Source of the DNA: Phycisphaerales bacterium
GTDB taxonomy: Bacteria; Planctomycetota; Phycisphaerae; UBA1845
DNA length: 64,000 nucleotides
NCBI GenBank assembly: GCA_013140575.1
Contig: JABFSN010000011.1
Coordinates: 1 to 64,000, forward strand
Reading direction: 5' to 3'
The notes beneath the pieces were generated by a model. That model had not been told where the DNA came from. It was given only the letters and a program-made list of their open reading frames with translations, and searched no databases. Both the position numbers and the translations under genes were made by a program. This document shows positions 37,673 through 46,400 of the stretch, in pieces. The first letter of the stretch is position 1. The number at the start of each line of letters is the position of its first letter.

Positions 37673-38617
37673 CTACAAGCCTCGCGTTTGGTCGTTCTCC
37701 GATTGTGCGAACAGTGCCGTCGTGATGTAGCGTTCGCCCGTGTCAGGAAGCAGAACCACGACTGTTTTTCCCGCGGAGTCGTCGCGTGATGCGACCGTCA
37801 TCGCCGCGTGCACGGCCGCCCCGGACGACACCCCGGCCACGATGCCTTCCTCCCGGCCGAGGCGGCGGGTGGCTGCGAAGGCCTCCTCGTCGGTGACCAC
37901 GATGGTCTCGTCGAGAATTGATTGGTTCAGGATCGGGGGGATGAATCCCACTCCGATGCCTGGCATCTGGTGGCTTCCGGTGGGCCGCCCGGACAATACG
38001 GCCGCCCCCGCCGGCTCGACGGCCACGACGCGCACGCCGGGCTTGCGCTGCTTCAACACTTCGCCGACGCCGGTGATCGTTCCGCCGGTTCCAACGGCGG
38101 AAACGAATACATCAACGGCCCCTTGGGTTTGCTCCCAGATTTCCACGGCCGTCGTTCGACGGTGCACTTCCGCGTTGGCCGGGTTGCGGAACTGATCGAG
38201 ATTGACGGCGCCGCGTACGTCGTTCACCAATTGTGCGGCCTTGGCGACCGCGTCGGTCATCAAGATGCCGGGCGTCAGGATGATTTCCGCGCCCAAAAAT
38301 CGGAGCAACGCGACGCGTTCGGTCGACATGGTGGACGGCATGGTCAGGATCAGCCGGTAGCCCTTGATGGCGGCCGCGAACGCCAGCCCGATACCGGTGT
38401 TGCCGCCGGTGGCCTCCACGAGCGTCATGCCCGGTCGCAGCACGCCGCGACGCTCCCCGTCGTCGATCAACGCCACGCCGACGCGGTCCTTGACGCTTCC
38501 GCAGGGGTTGCGCATTTCCAGCTTGGCGACGACTCGCCCGGGCATCCCCCGGGCCACGCGGCCGAGTTCGACCATTGGCGTGCCACCGACCGTCATCGTC
38601 AAATCCCGATGAATCAT
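37673..38617 (-). CDS. cysK: Cysteine synthase A (O-acetylserine sulfhydrylase)
   Basis: 314 residues. The PLP lysine is in NPCGSVKDRVGVAL, the substrate loop in EATGGNTGIGLAF and the phosphate-binding loop in VSAVGTGGTITGVG. The serine contacting the PLP pyridine is near GVSSGAAVHAA. It makes cysteine from O-acetylserine and sulfide. A GAAGGA site precedes the ATG. uvrC ends 4 bp upstream on the same strand, so the two are co-transcribed. Confidence 0.94.
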   Translation of the reverse strand: MIHRDLTMTVGGTPMVELGRVARGMPGRVVAKLEMRNPCGSVKDRVGVALIDDGERRGVLRPGMTLVEATGGNTGIGLAFAAAIKGYRLILTMPSTMSTERVALLRFLGAEIILTPGILMTDAVAKAAQLVNDVRGAVNLDQFRNPANAEVHRRTTAVEIWEQTQGAVDVFVSAVGTGGTITGVGEVLKQRKPGVRVVAVEPAGAAVLSGRPTGSHQMPGIGVGFIPPILNQSILDETIVVTDEEAFAATRRLGREEGIVAGVSSGAAVHAAMTVASRDDSAGKTVVVLLPDTGERYITTALFAQSENDQTRGL

Positions 38618-38621
38618 CCGC

Positions 38622-40043
38622 TCACACGTCCTTCCTTCGCGCAGTTCGCCTCGTCGGCGGTCGTCGGCCAGCCGTGATGTCTTCGTCGAATGTTTTCTTC
38701 CGCCGCAGGATGTGGTGGTAGTGCTGCGCGAAGCGGTGGGATTCGTCGCGGACCTGTTGCAGCAGGCGCAAGGCCTCGTTGTTCCGCGACAATCGCACCG
38801 GCGTCGAACGCGCCTGGATGTAGACCTCCTCCATGCGTTTGGCCAGCGATATCACCATGGGCGGCTGGATGTTCATATCGTCGAACGCCGCCTGCGCCGC
38901 GTGCAACTGGCCCAGCCCGCCGTCGATCAGGATCACGTCGGGATACAATTCCTCGCCCTCGGCCGCGTAACGGTAGCGTCGCGAAACCACTTCGCGGATG
39001 GCCGCGTAGTCGTCGGCGCCCTCGACGCTTTTGATGCGGAACCGCCGGTAGGCATTCTTGAACGGCTTGCCGTCGATGAAGCAGACCAGCGACCCCACCG
39101 TCTCCTCGCCCATCAGGTTGGCGATGTCGATGCCCTCGATGCACCGCGGCGGGTTCTCCAGACCCAGCAACTCGGCCAGCCGCTCCAACCCCCTGGTCGG
39201 GTCGATGTAGAACACCTCGGGTTGCACGTCTTCGCGAACGTCGCCGGACAAGGACAATGATTCGATGGCCTTGATGCGATCGCGCAGCCGGGCGGCTTCG
39301 TCGTAATCGCGGCGCGTCGACGCGTCCTCCATTTCCTTCGTCATGCGCCGCACGACGACGCTGCGCTTGGAAGCCATGAACTTCTTCAACCGGTCGATGT
39401 CGCGTTTGTACGCCTCCTTGTCGATGAGCGCCGCGCACGGGGCCGTGCATTGATTGATGGCGTGCAACAGACACGGGCGGAAGAACCGCCGCGACTCGTC
39501 ACCCTCGGCAATCTCCAGCTCGCACGTGCGGAATTTGAACACCTTTTGCAGGGCGTTGACCGCGTCGCGCACCCCCGATGGGCTCGAAAACGGTCCGTAT
39601 AGTTTCGTCCCTTTCAACCGCGGCGTACGCGTGACGTACACGCCGGGGAAATCGTCGCGGACGGTGATTTCCACGTACGGAAAGGTCTTGTCGTCCTTCA
39701 GTTGGGCGTTGAACGGCGGCTGGATGTCCTTGATCAGTCGCGCTTCGCGCAGGAACGCGTCGACCTCGGTTTCGCAATCCAGAAAATCAATGTCCGTCAC
39801 CATCGCGGCCATTCGGGCGATGTCCGGTCCGCGCGAGTTCAACAAATCGGCCCCCGGCTGAAAATAGCTGCCGACGCGGGACCGCAGGTCCTTGGCCTTG
39901 CCGACGTACAACACCCGCCCGGCCGCGTCCTTCATCAGGTACACGCCGGGGCATTTCGGGAGTCGCCCGATGGTCTCGCGCAGTTTGTCGATACGATCCG
40001 CATCGTTCATGCCAGTGCCGTCCGCCGAACACACGGTCTTCAT
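38622..40043 (-). CDS. uvrC: UvrC-like excinuclease subunit lacking the C-terminal HhH domain
   Basis: 473 residues; starting at ATG 40010 instead would remove 11. The GIY-YIG nuclease domain is CPGVYLMKDAAGRVLYVGKA. A cysteine cluster lies in the middle (CLLHAINQCTAPCAAL), then the UvrB-interacting UVR motif (MEDASTRRDYDEAARLRDRI). The RNase H-like endonuclease half starts IEGIDIANLMGEETVG and contains DVILIDGGLGQLHAA and the catalytic region up to HRFAQHYHHILRRKK. Standard UvrC continues to about 600 residues with tandem helix-hairpin-helix motifs; here it stops at once with a basic tail. It would make both incisions in nucleotide excision repair. cysK follows. Confidence 0.9.
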   Translation of the reverse strand: MKTVCSADGTGMNDADRIDKLRETIGRLPKCPGVYLMKDAAGRVLYVGKAKDLRSRVGSYFQPGADLLNSRGPDIARMAAMVTDIDFLDCETEVDAFLREARLIKDIQPPFNAQLKDDKTFPYVEITVRDDFPGVYVTRTPRLKGTKLYGPFSSPSGVRDAVNALQKVFKFRTCELEIAEGDESRRFFRPCLLHAINQCTAPCAALIDKEAYKRDIDRLKKFMASKRSVVVRRMTKEMEDASTRRDYDEAARLRDRIKAIESLSLSGDVREDVQPEVFYIDPTRGLERLAELLGLENPPRCIEGIDIANLMGEETVGSLVCFIDGKPFKNAYRRFRIKSVEGADDYAAIREVVSRRYRYAAEGEELYPDVILIDGGLGQLHAAQAAFDDMNIQPPMVISLAKRMEEVYIQARSTPVRLSRNNEALRLLQQVRDESHRFAQHYHHILRRKKTFDEDITAGRRPPTRRTARRKDV

Positions 40044-40044
40044 T

Positions 40045-40140
40045 CCGCATTATGGAGAATACAATCCACAGATTACACAGATTAACGCAGATGAATTGTG
40101 AAAAGTTTCGCTTTTCTCTGTGTCCCTCTGTGCCCTCAGT
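40045..40140. repeat. Dispersed phrase of the ACAGATTACACAGAT type
   Basis: ATCCACAGATTACACAGATT then AACGCAGATG, a spacer, then TTCTCTGTGTCCCTCTGTGC. A related phrase in the other orientation is near 3011-3095. It lies between uvrC and phoR. Confidence 0.6.
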
Positions 40141-40143
40141 GGC

Positions 40144-42054
40144 TCAACCTCTTTCGCCTCTCGCCTGTGACCGATCGATCTCATCAGTGTCGCCGGTCGG
40201 CAGCGTCACGCGGACGCGGGTCCATTTTCCGGGTTCGCTTTCCAGTTGCACGGCGCCGCCCATGGCCGCGACGGCGTGGCGGACGATGGCCAGCCCCAGT
40301 CCCGTGCCGCGGTGCGGACCGCTGCGCGCCGCCCCCACCTGATAGAAGCGTTCGAACACACGTTGCTGATCCGCAACCGGAATGCCGCAACCGGTGTCGG
40401 ACACGGTGATGACCATGGCCCCGTTGCGCCGCGCGACCGACAAGGTGACCCGGCCTCCCTCCGGCGTGAATTTGATGGCGTTGTCCAGGAGGTTGTCGCA
40501 CACCAGGTTCAGCAGGTGCGGATTCACGTACAGGATTTCCGCGGCGCCCGGCAACTCGACGTTCCATCCGATGCGCTTGTGGGCCAGCTTTTCGGCGAAT
40601 CGGTCGTGCAACTCGTCGACTATCTCGCGTACCTGGATGCGGCGAGGCTCGAATTGCGTCGCCGCTGACTCGATGCGGGACAGTTCCAGCAGATCGCCGA
40701 CCAGATCGGAGAGCCGGCGCGTGTGCCGGTCGATGACCCCCAGCATCTTCGCGGCTGCCTCCGGCTCGGCCGACCGATCCATGGTGAGAAGCGTCTCGAT
40801 CGCACCGCGGACTGCGGCCAGCGGCGTGCGCAGCTCGTGCGACGCATTGGCCACGAAATCGGTCTTGACCCGCAAGGTGCGGGTCAGCTCGGTGATGTCG
40901 GTGAGCACCAGCAGGCGTCCGGGCGCACCGTCGGCGCGATCGATCGTGTCCTCGGCGGCCGAGCCGCCGCCCGTGAAGGTGCCGAAGGCGGGCAACACCA
41001 TGTCGGACGCCCTGGCCAGCACCGACACTTCACCGTCGGGGCCCTTGATATCCAATCGCCGCTCCTCCACGGGCGGCCGCTCGCCCCGCGACCGGGCCTG
41101 CAACATCTGCTGCAGGTCGTGCTGGGGGACGCACGATTCCACGGTCAGGGCCTTGATGGGTTCCCCGCCGCCGGTGAACGACAACGGCAGGCGGAGGAGC
41201 GCGGCCGCCGCGGGATTGATCAGCAGGATTCGGCCGTCGGGGCCGGCCACAATGACGCCTTCGGTCAGTTGGGCGACGAGGAATTCGAGCGTCCGCCGCT
41301 GCCGCGTCGCGGCTTCCAACTGCCGCGCGAGACGGTCGCGCATGCGGTTGAGCGCCGTGGCCAACAGGGCGATCATGTCGGAACCGACGACCGGCGCCCG
41401 GGCCGACAGGTCGCCGCGCGACAGGGTGTCGGCCACCTGCGTGACGCGGGCGATGGGCCGCGACCACAGGCGGGCCAGCCCCAGCGCGAGGATCGCGGCG
41501 GCGAGCACCCCGACGGCGCCGATCAGCAGAGCGATCTGCCGCGTCGATCGCGTACGGGCGAGAATGTTGCCGGCCTCCACGGCCACGCGGATGACGCCGA
41601 GCGGGCGGTCCGCATCGCCGACGCGTACGGCCGCGTATTTCATCCGTCTGGAAACGGAGTGCGACCAGCGGGTGGATTCGCCCCAGCCGTGGACGAGTGC
41701 CTGACGGATTTCGGGTCGGTCGGCGTGGTTTTGCATTCCATCGGGGTCGGCGCTCGATTCGCCCACGACCTTGCCGTCGCGCAGGATGATCGTGATGCGG
41801 AGGTCCTGTGGACCGCCGGCGCCGATGCTTTTGGCCAGCCGGTCGAGGTCCGGGGCGTGCGCTTCGTCCAGCGGAAGGTTCAGGCCTTCGCGGATCGTCG
41901 TGGCCAGGGTCCGCAAATGGCCGGCGAGCTCGCGGTCGTAGGTGCGGTCGAAGAGGTAGAGAATCAGTCCCAGGCAGGAACCGACGGCCACGGTCAACAA
42001 CAGCACGTTGCCGATGAACAGCTTCCAAAAGAACCTGCCCGAACTGTTCCTCAT
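40144..42054 (-). CDS. phoR: Phosphate-type sensor histidine kinase (PhoR-like)
   Basis: 636 residues. Transmembrane helix 1 is about 12-35, a periplasmic segment follows, and helix 2 is about 174-197 (LLIGAVGVLAAAILALGLAR). Then come HAMP (about 200-250), a PAS domain and HisKA with the phosphorylated histidine in ANASHELRTPLAAVRGAIE. The ATPase has NLLDNAIKFTPEGG (N box), DTGCGIPVADQQRVF (G1/F) and GTGLGLAIVRHAV (G2). It would phosphorylate the PhoB-like regulator encoded just upstream and sense phosphate state together with PstSCAB and PhoU, all encoded nearby. A 176-bp repeat separates phoB from phoR. Confidence 0.9.
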   Translation of the reverse strand: MRNSSGRFFWKLFIGNVLLLTVAVGSCLGLILYLFDRTYDRELAGHLRTLATTIREGLNLPLDEAHAPDLDRLAKSIGAGGPQDLRITIILRDGKVVGESSADPDGMQNHADRPEIRQALVHGWGESTRWSHSVSRRMKYAAVRVGDADRPLGVIRVAVEAGNILARTRSTRQIALLIGAVGVLAAAILALGLARLWSRPIARVTQVADTLSRGDLSARAPVVGSDMIALLATALNRMRDRLARQLEAATRQRRTLEFLVAQLTEGVIVAGPDGRILLINPAAAALLRLPLSFTGGGEPIKALTVESCVPQHDLQQMLQARSRGERPPVEERRLDIKGPDGEVSVLARASDMVLPAFGTFTGGGSAAEDTIDRADGAPGRLLVLTDITELTRTLRVKTDFVANASHELRTPLAAVRGAIETLLTMDRSAEPEAAAKMLGVIDRHTRRLSDLVGDLLELSRIESAATQFEPRRIQVREIVDELHDRFAEKLAHKRIGWNVELPGAAEILYVNPHLLNLVCDNLLDNAIKFTPEGGRVTLSVARRNGAMVITVSDTGCGIPVADQQRVFERFYQVGAARSGPHRGTGLGLAIVRHAVAAMGGAVQLESEPGKWTRVRVTLPTGDTDEIDRSQARGERG

Positions 42055-42074
42055 TGCGGTCGTCTTCAGAAACT

Positions 42075-42250
42075 ATTCACCGCAGAGGCGCAGAGAACGC
42101 GGAGTCAAGCAGATCAGAAGTTCCGATGACGAATGGGGCACTGGGTTTCCACCGCCTTTTCGATGCTGTAAGTTAAACGCACAATGCCAGACAAGTGAAT
42201 CGGTCACTCGTTGGCTTCTTCTCCGCGCTCTCCGCGCCTCCGCGGTGAAT
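42075..42250. repeat. Interspersed element, 30-bp inverted ends (family 2, copy 1)
   Basis: The left end ATTCACCGCAGAGGCGCAGA then GAACGCGGAG matches the reverse complement of the right end with about 27 of 30 identities. The element is about 176 bp and non-coding. It sits between phoB and phoR. Confidence 0.85.
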
Positions 42251-42258
42251 TCTGCGTA

Positions 42259-42954
42259 TCACGACGGTTGGCGGAAAGTGTATCCGAAACCGCGTATGGT
42301 TTGAATCCACGGAGCCGCCGGTCCCAGCTTTTTCCGCAGCGCGGTGATGTGCACGTCGATGGCCCGGTCGGTTACGGCGGTGGCCGTTCCGAAGATATCG
42401 TCCAGCAATTCCGAGCGGCCGAAGACACGACCGGGAGAGACGATCATGGCTCGCAGGACGCGGTACTGCGTGGCGGTAAGGTGGACGGGACGTCCGCTGA
42501 CGGTCAGTTCGTGTCGGCTGGGGACCATGCGCACCGGGCCGGCTTCCAGAATGGTTGACGGTTCGGCGCTGGTGTCGGAGCGTCGGAACACCGCGGCAAT
42601 CCGGGCCAACAGCACCTTGATGGAAAACGGTTTGGTGATGTAATCGTCCGCGCCGAGGGCGAATCCGACGAGCTGGTCGGTTTCCTCGCCCTTGGCAGTC
42701 ACGAGGAGAATAGGGATGTTGGTTGTCTGCGGATCGCGTTTGAGCTGGGTGACCACGTCGTCGCCGGACATGCCCGGCAACATGCGGTCGAGCAGTATGA
42801 GATCGGGCCGGCGTTCCCGCACGGACGGAAGTACGGCGTCGCCGGCTTCCAGCGCGGCGCAGGCGTACCCTTCGCGCTGCATGTTGTACTTCAGCATGTC
42901 GGCGAGGTCGACCTCGTCCTCAACGATGAGAATGTATTTTCCGGCTGCTGCCAC
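42259..42954 (-). CDS. phoB: PhoB-type response regulator
   Basis: About 231 residues from a GTG at 42954 with GGGGGA just upstream. The frame is open to an ATG at 43020. The receiver domain begins KYILIVEDEVDLADMLKYNM, with the phosphoacceptor aspartate in DLILLDRMLPGMSG and the conserved lysine near YITKPFSIKVL. The C-terminal OmpR/PhoB winged helix has VHLTATQYRVLRAMIVSPGR and the recognition helix in DRAIDVHITALRKKLG. It activates phosphate-starvation genes. It is divergent from the porin and pst operon, the arrangement expected for a self-regulated pho locus. Confidence 0.92.
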   Translation of the reverse strand: MAAAGKYILIVEDEVDLADMLKYNMQREGYACAALEAGDAVLPSVRERRPDLILLDRMLPGMSGDDVVTQLKRDPQTTNIPILLVTAKGEETDQLVGFALGADDYITKPFSIKVLLARIAAVFRRSDTSAEPSTILEAGPVRMVPSRHELTVSGRPVHLTATQYRVLRAMIVSPGRVFGRSELLDDIFGTATAVTDRAIDVHITALRKKLGPAAPWIQTIRGFGYTFRQPS

Positions 42955-43259
42955 GGTCCATTCCCCCACCAAAGCCTGTGAAATCACGATTGTCGGTCCT
43001 TTTTTCACACAGCGACGCACGTCGCAACGTTTGATTACGGCTCGCCTTAGCGGCGAATCGCAGCGCCTCCCGAACTCCGTCGCAGGAACCCCTGTTGGGG
43101 TTCGACGGCCGGTGCGGACAGCCTAACCCGATTCCCCGAAGGGCGGCAAGAATCAAAATGAAATACTAACATTACAAGAATGCGGTTATAACAATCCCCA
43201 CGCACACTGTGCGCGCGTCATCAAGGTCAATGTTAACCGTTAGTTTGGAGACGATTTTA
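42955..43259. promoter_or_regulatory. Divergent regulatory region of phoB and the porin/pst operon
   Basis: The region contains a hairpin GAACCCC-TGTT-GGGGTTC at 43086-43103. It also contains a perfect inverted repeat CGCACA-C-TGTGCG at 43201-43213, followed by the AT-richer GTCATCAAGGTCAATGTTAA. A PhoB-binding site is expected here, but no classical E. coli Pho box is recognisable. The palindrome is the best operator candidate. The porin has GGAG 9 nt before its ATG. Confidence 0.45.
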
Positions 43260-44837
43260 ATGGGCAAATCGTCGGACAAATCGGGCACGGCTTCGTGTTT
43301 CGGTTCATCGAAAATGCGTGGAGGAATCCCCCGGGTGAGATTCGCGGCGGCGCTGCTGGCCGTCGGGTTTCTGGCGATCGCCGGTCATCCGGCCGGGGCG
43401 CAAGAGGAACCGTCGGCGCGGGAACGCGAACTTGAACAACTGGTCCGTCAATTGGGGCAGCAGGTGACGGACCTCGAGAAACGGCTGCAGGCGGTCGAGG
43501 CGTCGCAGGGGCAGCCCGGGCCGGGCGGCGACGTCGAAAACCGGCTGGGGCAGCTCGAACAAAAAGTCGAGACCATTCATACGCGACCGCCGGGCGAACT
43601 GACGCCCGAGGAGATCACCGAGATGCGCAAGGTGGTCGACACGTTTGGGAAGGGCGAGACCATGCGCCCCTATTGGAAGGAAGGACTGCGCTTCGATTCC
43701 AACGACGGCTCGTTCCAGTTGAAGCTCGGAGGCTTTTTTCAATACGATTTGGGGTACTTCGCGGGCGACAGCCACATTGAGGAAACGACGGGGGCAATCG
43801 ACGCCGCCCGGTCGGAGATCGAGGACGGCAGCGAGTTTCGTCGAGCGCGCATCAACGTGTCCGGTTCGATGTACGACAACATTGATTTCAAGGTCGAGTA
43901 CGACTTCGCCGAGGGCGACGCGCGCTTCACGGATGTCTACATGGGCATCAAGAAAGTGCCCGTGGTGGGAAACGTCCGCATCGGTCATTTCAAGGAGCCG
44001 TTCGGGCTGGAGGAATTGACCAGCGACCTCAACGTCACGTTTTTGGAGCGGGCGCTTCCGACGGTGTTCGATCCGGTTCGTAACGCGGGCATCATGGTGC
44101 ACAACACTCTGCTGGACGAACGGATGACCTGGGCGGCAGGTTTCTTTCGGGAAACGGACGATTTCGCCAATGGAGCGGGAAGCCGGGATTACAACGCGAC
44201 GGCGCGTCTGACCGGACTGCCTTGGTATGAAGAAGAGGGTCGGAAGCTGCTGCACGTAGGCGTGGCCTACACGCACAAGAATTTCGAGGATGACGTGGTG
44301 CGGTTCCGGCAGCGACCGGAGGCGCATCTGGCCCCGCGATTCGTCGACACCGGGACGTTTCCGGCGGAGTATTCGGACACGGTGGGGGCGGAATTGGCGT
44401 GGGTGTGCGGGCCGTTTTCGCTGCAGGGCGAATTCATGCAGGCGTTCGTGGAAAGCCGGGTGGCATCCGACCCGACGTTCTGGGGCGCCTACCTGCAGGC
44501 GAGCTATTTCCTGACCGGAGAACATCGCCCGTACGACCGAGTGGCGGGTTCGTTCAAGGGCGTCAAGCCCAAGAAGAACTTCGGCAAGGACGGATGGGGA
44601 GCATGGGAAGTGGCCGTTCGCTATTCGCATCTGGATCTGAACGACCGCATTCTGGATTTCGACGGCGTGGATACGAGCGATGGGGAGTTGCGGGACTTCA
44701 CGGTGGGCTTGAACTGGTATTTGAATCCCAACGCGCGATTCATGTGGAACTATGTTCGGGCGGATGTGGCGGAAGACGACGCGGAGGACGGCGGGGAGAT
44801 TGACATCTATCAGATGCGGTTTCAGTTGAGTTTCTAG
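43260..44837 (+). CDS. Phosphate-selective porin (OprP/OprO-like)
   Basis: About 525 residues from the ATG at 43260. The signal peptide contains FAAALLAVGFLAIAGHPAGA. A coiled-coil follows (about residues 60-100; ERELEQLVRQLGQQVTDLEK then RLQAVEAS), then a 16-stranded-type beta barrel. The barrel shows RRARINVSGSMYDNIDFKVE and VRIGHFKEPFGLEELTS, the Pfam Porin_O_P style, and ends in aromatic strand residues (QMRFQLSF). It should form an outer-membrane channel with a periplasmic trimeric coiled coil. Its position heading the pst operon supports phosphate uptake. Specificity is inferred. Confidence 0.88.
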   Translation: MGKSSDKSGTASCFGSSKMRGGIPRVRFAAALLAVGFLAIAGHPAGAQEEPSARERELEQLVRQLGQQVTDLEKRLQAVEASQGQPGPGGDVENRLGQLEQKVETIHTRPPGELTPEEITEMRKVVDTFGKGETMRPYWKEGLRFDSNDGSFQLKLGGFFQYDLGYFAGDSHIEETTGAIDAARSEIEDGSEFRRARINVSGSMYDNIDFKVEYDFAEGDARFTDVYMGIKKVPVVGNVRIGHFKEPFGLEELTSDLNVTFLERALPTVFDPVRNAGIMVHNTLLDERMTWAAGFFRETDDFANGAGSRDYNATARLTGLPWYEEEGRKLLHVGVAYTHKNFEDDVVRFRQRPEAHLAPRFVDTGTFPAEYSDTVGAELAWVCGPFSLQGEFMQAFVESRVASDPTFWGAYLQASYFLTGEHRPYDRVAGSFKGVKPKKNFGKDGWGAWEVAVRYSHLDLNDRILDFDGVDTSDGELRDFTVGLNWYLNPNARFMWNYVRADVAEDDAEDGGEIDIYQMRFQLSF

Positions 44838-44911
44838 GCAATGGGCATCCGCGCGGCAGGGTCGCGGGTTGCGGCCGGTCGGGTGGATTCATGGTCACAA
44901 GGGAGACGAGC

Positions 44912-45088
44912 ATGAGTCGACGGATATGGGCACGTCTGCTGTGCGCGGCGGCGGGAGTTTGCGCGGGTTTCGCGGGCTGCGGGAGCACGGAGGCCATCAA
45001 CGAAATCCTGATCAACAATTTCAAGGCGACGGTTGTGGAAGTGGGGACGCTGGTGTTTGAAAACGCGGTCAACGACGCGGTGGAATAG
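44912..45088 (+). CDS. Mini-lipoprotein inside the pho/pst operon
   Basis: 58 residues from the ATG at 44912 with AGGGAG upstream. The signal sequence is LCAAAGVCAGFAGC with a Cys at the lipobox position. The mature peptide is GSTEAINEILINNFKATVVE then VGTLVFENAVNDAVE, one helix. Same plan as the genes at 30641 and 30960. It sits 75 bp after the porin and 61 bp before pstS. It may help tether or regulate phosphate uptake; that is context only. Confidence 0.65.
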   Translation: MSRRIWARLLCAAAGVCAGFAGCGSTEAINEILINNFKATVVEVGTLVFENAVNDAVE

Positions 45089-45149
45089 GGCCGTTCGGAT
45101 GCGCTACGATGTGGGCCGACGCGGTCCGTGGCAAGAGAGGAAATGAAGG

Positions 45150-46148
45150 ATGAAGAGATTGTGGGTTTGGGCATCGGCGATCGCGGTTTTCGCGGGGGCG
45201 CCGAGTTTGTTCGCGCAGGACCGCGGCAAGATCATCAGGGTGGACGGGTCGAGCACGGTGGCGCCGATCACGACGGCGGCGGCGGAGATGTTTCAGGCGG
45301 AGCATCCCGACATTTACGTCACGGTGGGGATTTCCGGGACCGGCGGCGGGTTCAAGAAATTTCTGACGGACAAGCCGGAGCTGCGGACGGACATCAGCGA
45401 CGCGTCGCGCCCCATCAAGGCGAGCGAAACGGAATTGGCCGGCAAGCTGGGGGTGGAGTTCATCGAGATTCCGGTGGCGATCGACGGATTGGCGATCATC
45501 GCGAATCCGAAGAACAAGTTCTGTGATGACCTGACGGTCGCGGAATTGAAGAAAATCTGGGAGCCGGGCAGCACGATCAACAACTGGAACCAGGTGCGCG
45601 CAGGATTTCCGGATCAGCCATTGCGGTTGTACGGGCCGGGCACGGACAGCGGGACGTTCGATTATTTTACGGAAGTGATCGTGGGCAAGGAGAAGGCGTC
45701 GCGGAGCGACTATACGGCCAGCGAGAGCGACAACGTGCTGGTGATGGGCGTGGCCGGCGACGAAGGGGCGTTGGGTTATTTCGGGTTTTCGTATTACGAG
45801 GCCAACAAGGCGAAGTTGAAGCTACTGGGCGTCGACAAGGGCGACGGGAAACCGGTGAAGCCGTCGGTGGACGTTGTGCGCGGCGGGGGCTACGAGCCGC
45901 TGTCCAGGCCGTTGTTCATCTACGTGAACCGGTCGGCGGCCGATCGGCCGGAAGTGCAGGCGTTCGTGCAATATCTGCTGGAAAACGGCCAGAAGATCGT
46001 CGAGCATCCGCGGGTCAATTATGTGGCGTTGGAACCCGAAGTCTATGGACTGGCCAGGAAGCGATTCGAGAGCCGCACGACGGGTTCGGCGATGGCGGCG
46101 GCCAAGGGAGGCGAGAAGCGGAGCCTGAAATCGATTTTCGGGGGATGA
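45150..46148 (+). CDS. pstS: Phosphate ABC transporter, substrate-binding protein
   Basis: 332 residues. The signal peptide ends in PSLFAQ. The PstS-like phosphate contacts are visible: VDGSSTVAPIT, GISGTGGGFKKF, DISDASRPIK, YGPGTDSGTFDYF. It binds phosphate in the periplasm and delivers it to PstCA. A GAGAGGAA/GAAGG ribosome region precedes the ATG. An intrinsic terminator-like hairpin separates it from pstC, probably raising the pstS dose relative to the membrane genes. Confidence 0.95.
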   Translation: MKRLWVWASAIAVFAGAPSLFAQDRGKIIRVDGSSTVAPITTAAAEMFQAEHPDIYVTVGISGTGGGFKKFLTDKPELRTDISDASRPIKASETELAGKLGVEFIEIPVAIDGLAIIANPKNKFCDDLTVAELKKIWEPGSTINNWNQVRAGFPDQPLRLYGPGTDSGTFDYFTEVIVGKEKASRSDYTASESDNVLVMGVAGDEGALGYFGFSYYEANKAKLKLLGVDKGDGKPVKPSVDVVRGGGYEPLSRPLFIYVNRSAADRPEVQAFVQYLLENGQKIVEHPRVNYVALEPEVYGLARKRFESRTTGSAMAAAKGGEKRSLKSIFGG

Positions 46149-46214
46149 CGGCGTCGGTCGGAGCGGATGAATCCGCCCGCGACCGGACAACACGGTGAGT
46201 GGGATGGCCCGAAC

Positions 46215-46247
46215 GGCCCGGCGCGGATGACCGCCGGGCCTTGTTTT
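46215..46247 (+). terminator. Intrinsic terminator or attenuator after pstS
   Basis: A perfect 9-bp stem GGCCCGGCG/CGCCGGGCC with an 8-nt loop, followed by TTGTTTT. It lies 67 bp after the pstS stop and about 150 bp before pstC, so it likely gives partial termination within the operon. Confidence 0.8.
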
Positions 46248-46400
46248 GCATGGTGGCTTGTGCCATCTTCGTTTTCGGGAGGGGAGAGGTGGGCAGTGCC
46301 CACACTACGGTGCGTGCGTCCGGGGTTCTGAAGTGGGCGGCGTGAGGCGGGATCCCGAGTGGGTCGACGCGGTTGAACGGGCGGTCGGAGGCGGTCCGAG

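Noticed and set aside
35425-37725. 766-codon plus-strand open frame over the second S9 peptidase
   Set aside because: Longer than the real gene but antisense to it, with no motif. The minus-strand frame has the complete serine peptidase signatures.
43150-43259. Classical Pho box upstream of the porin
   Set aside because: I looked for two CTGTCAT-like units 11 bp apart. GTCATCAAGGTCAATG is only loosely similar, so I did not call it.
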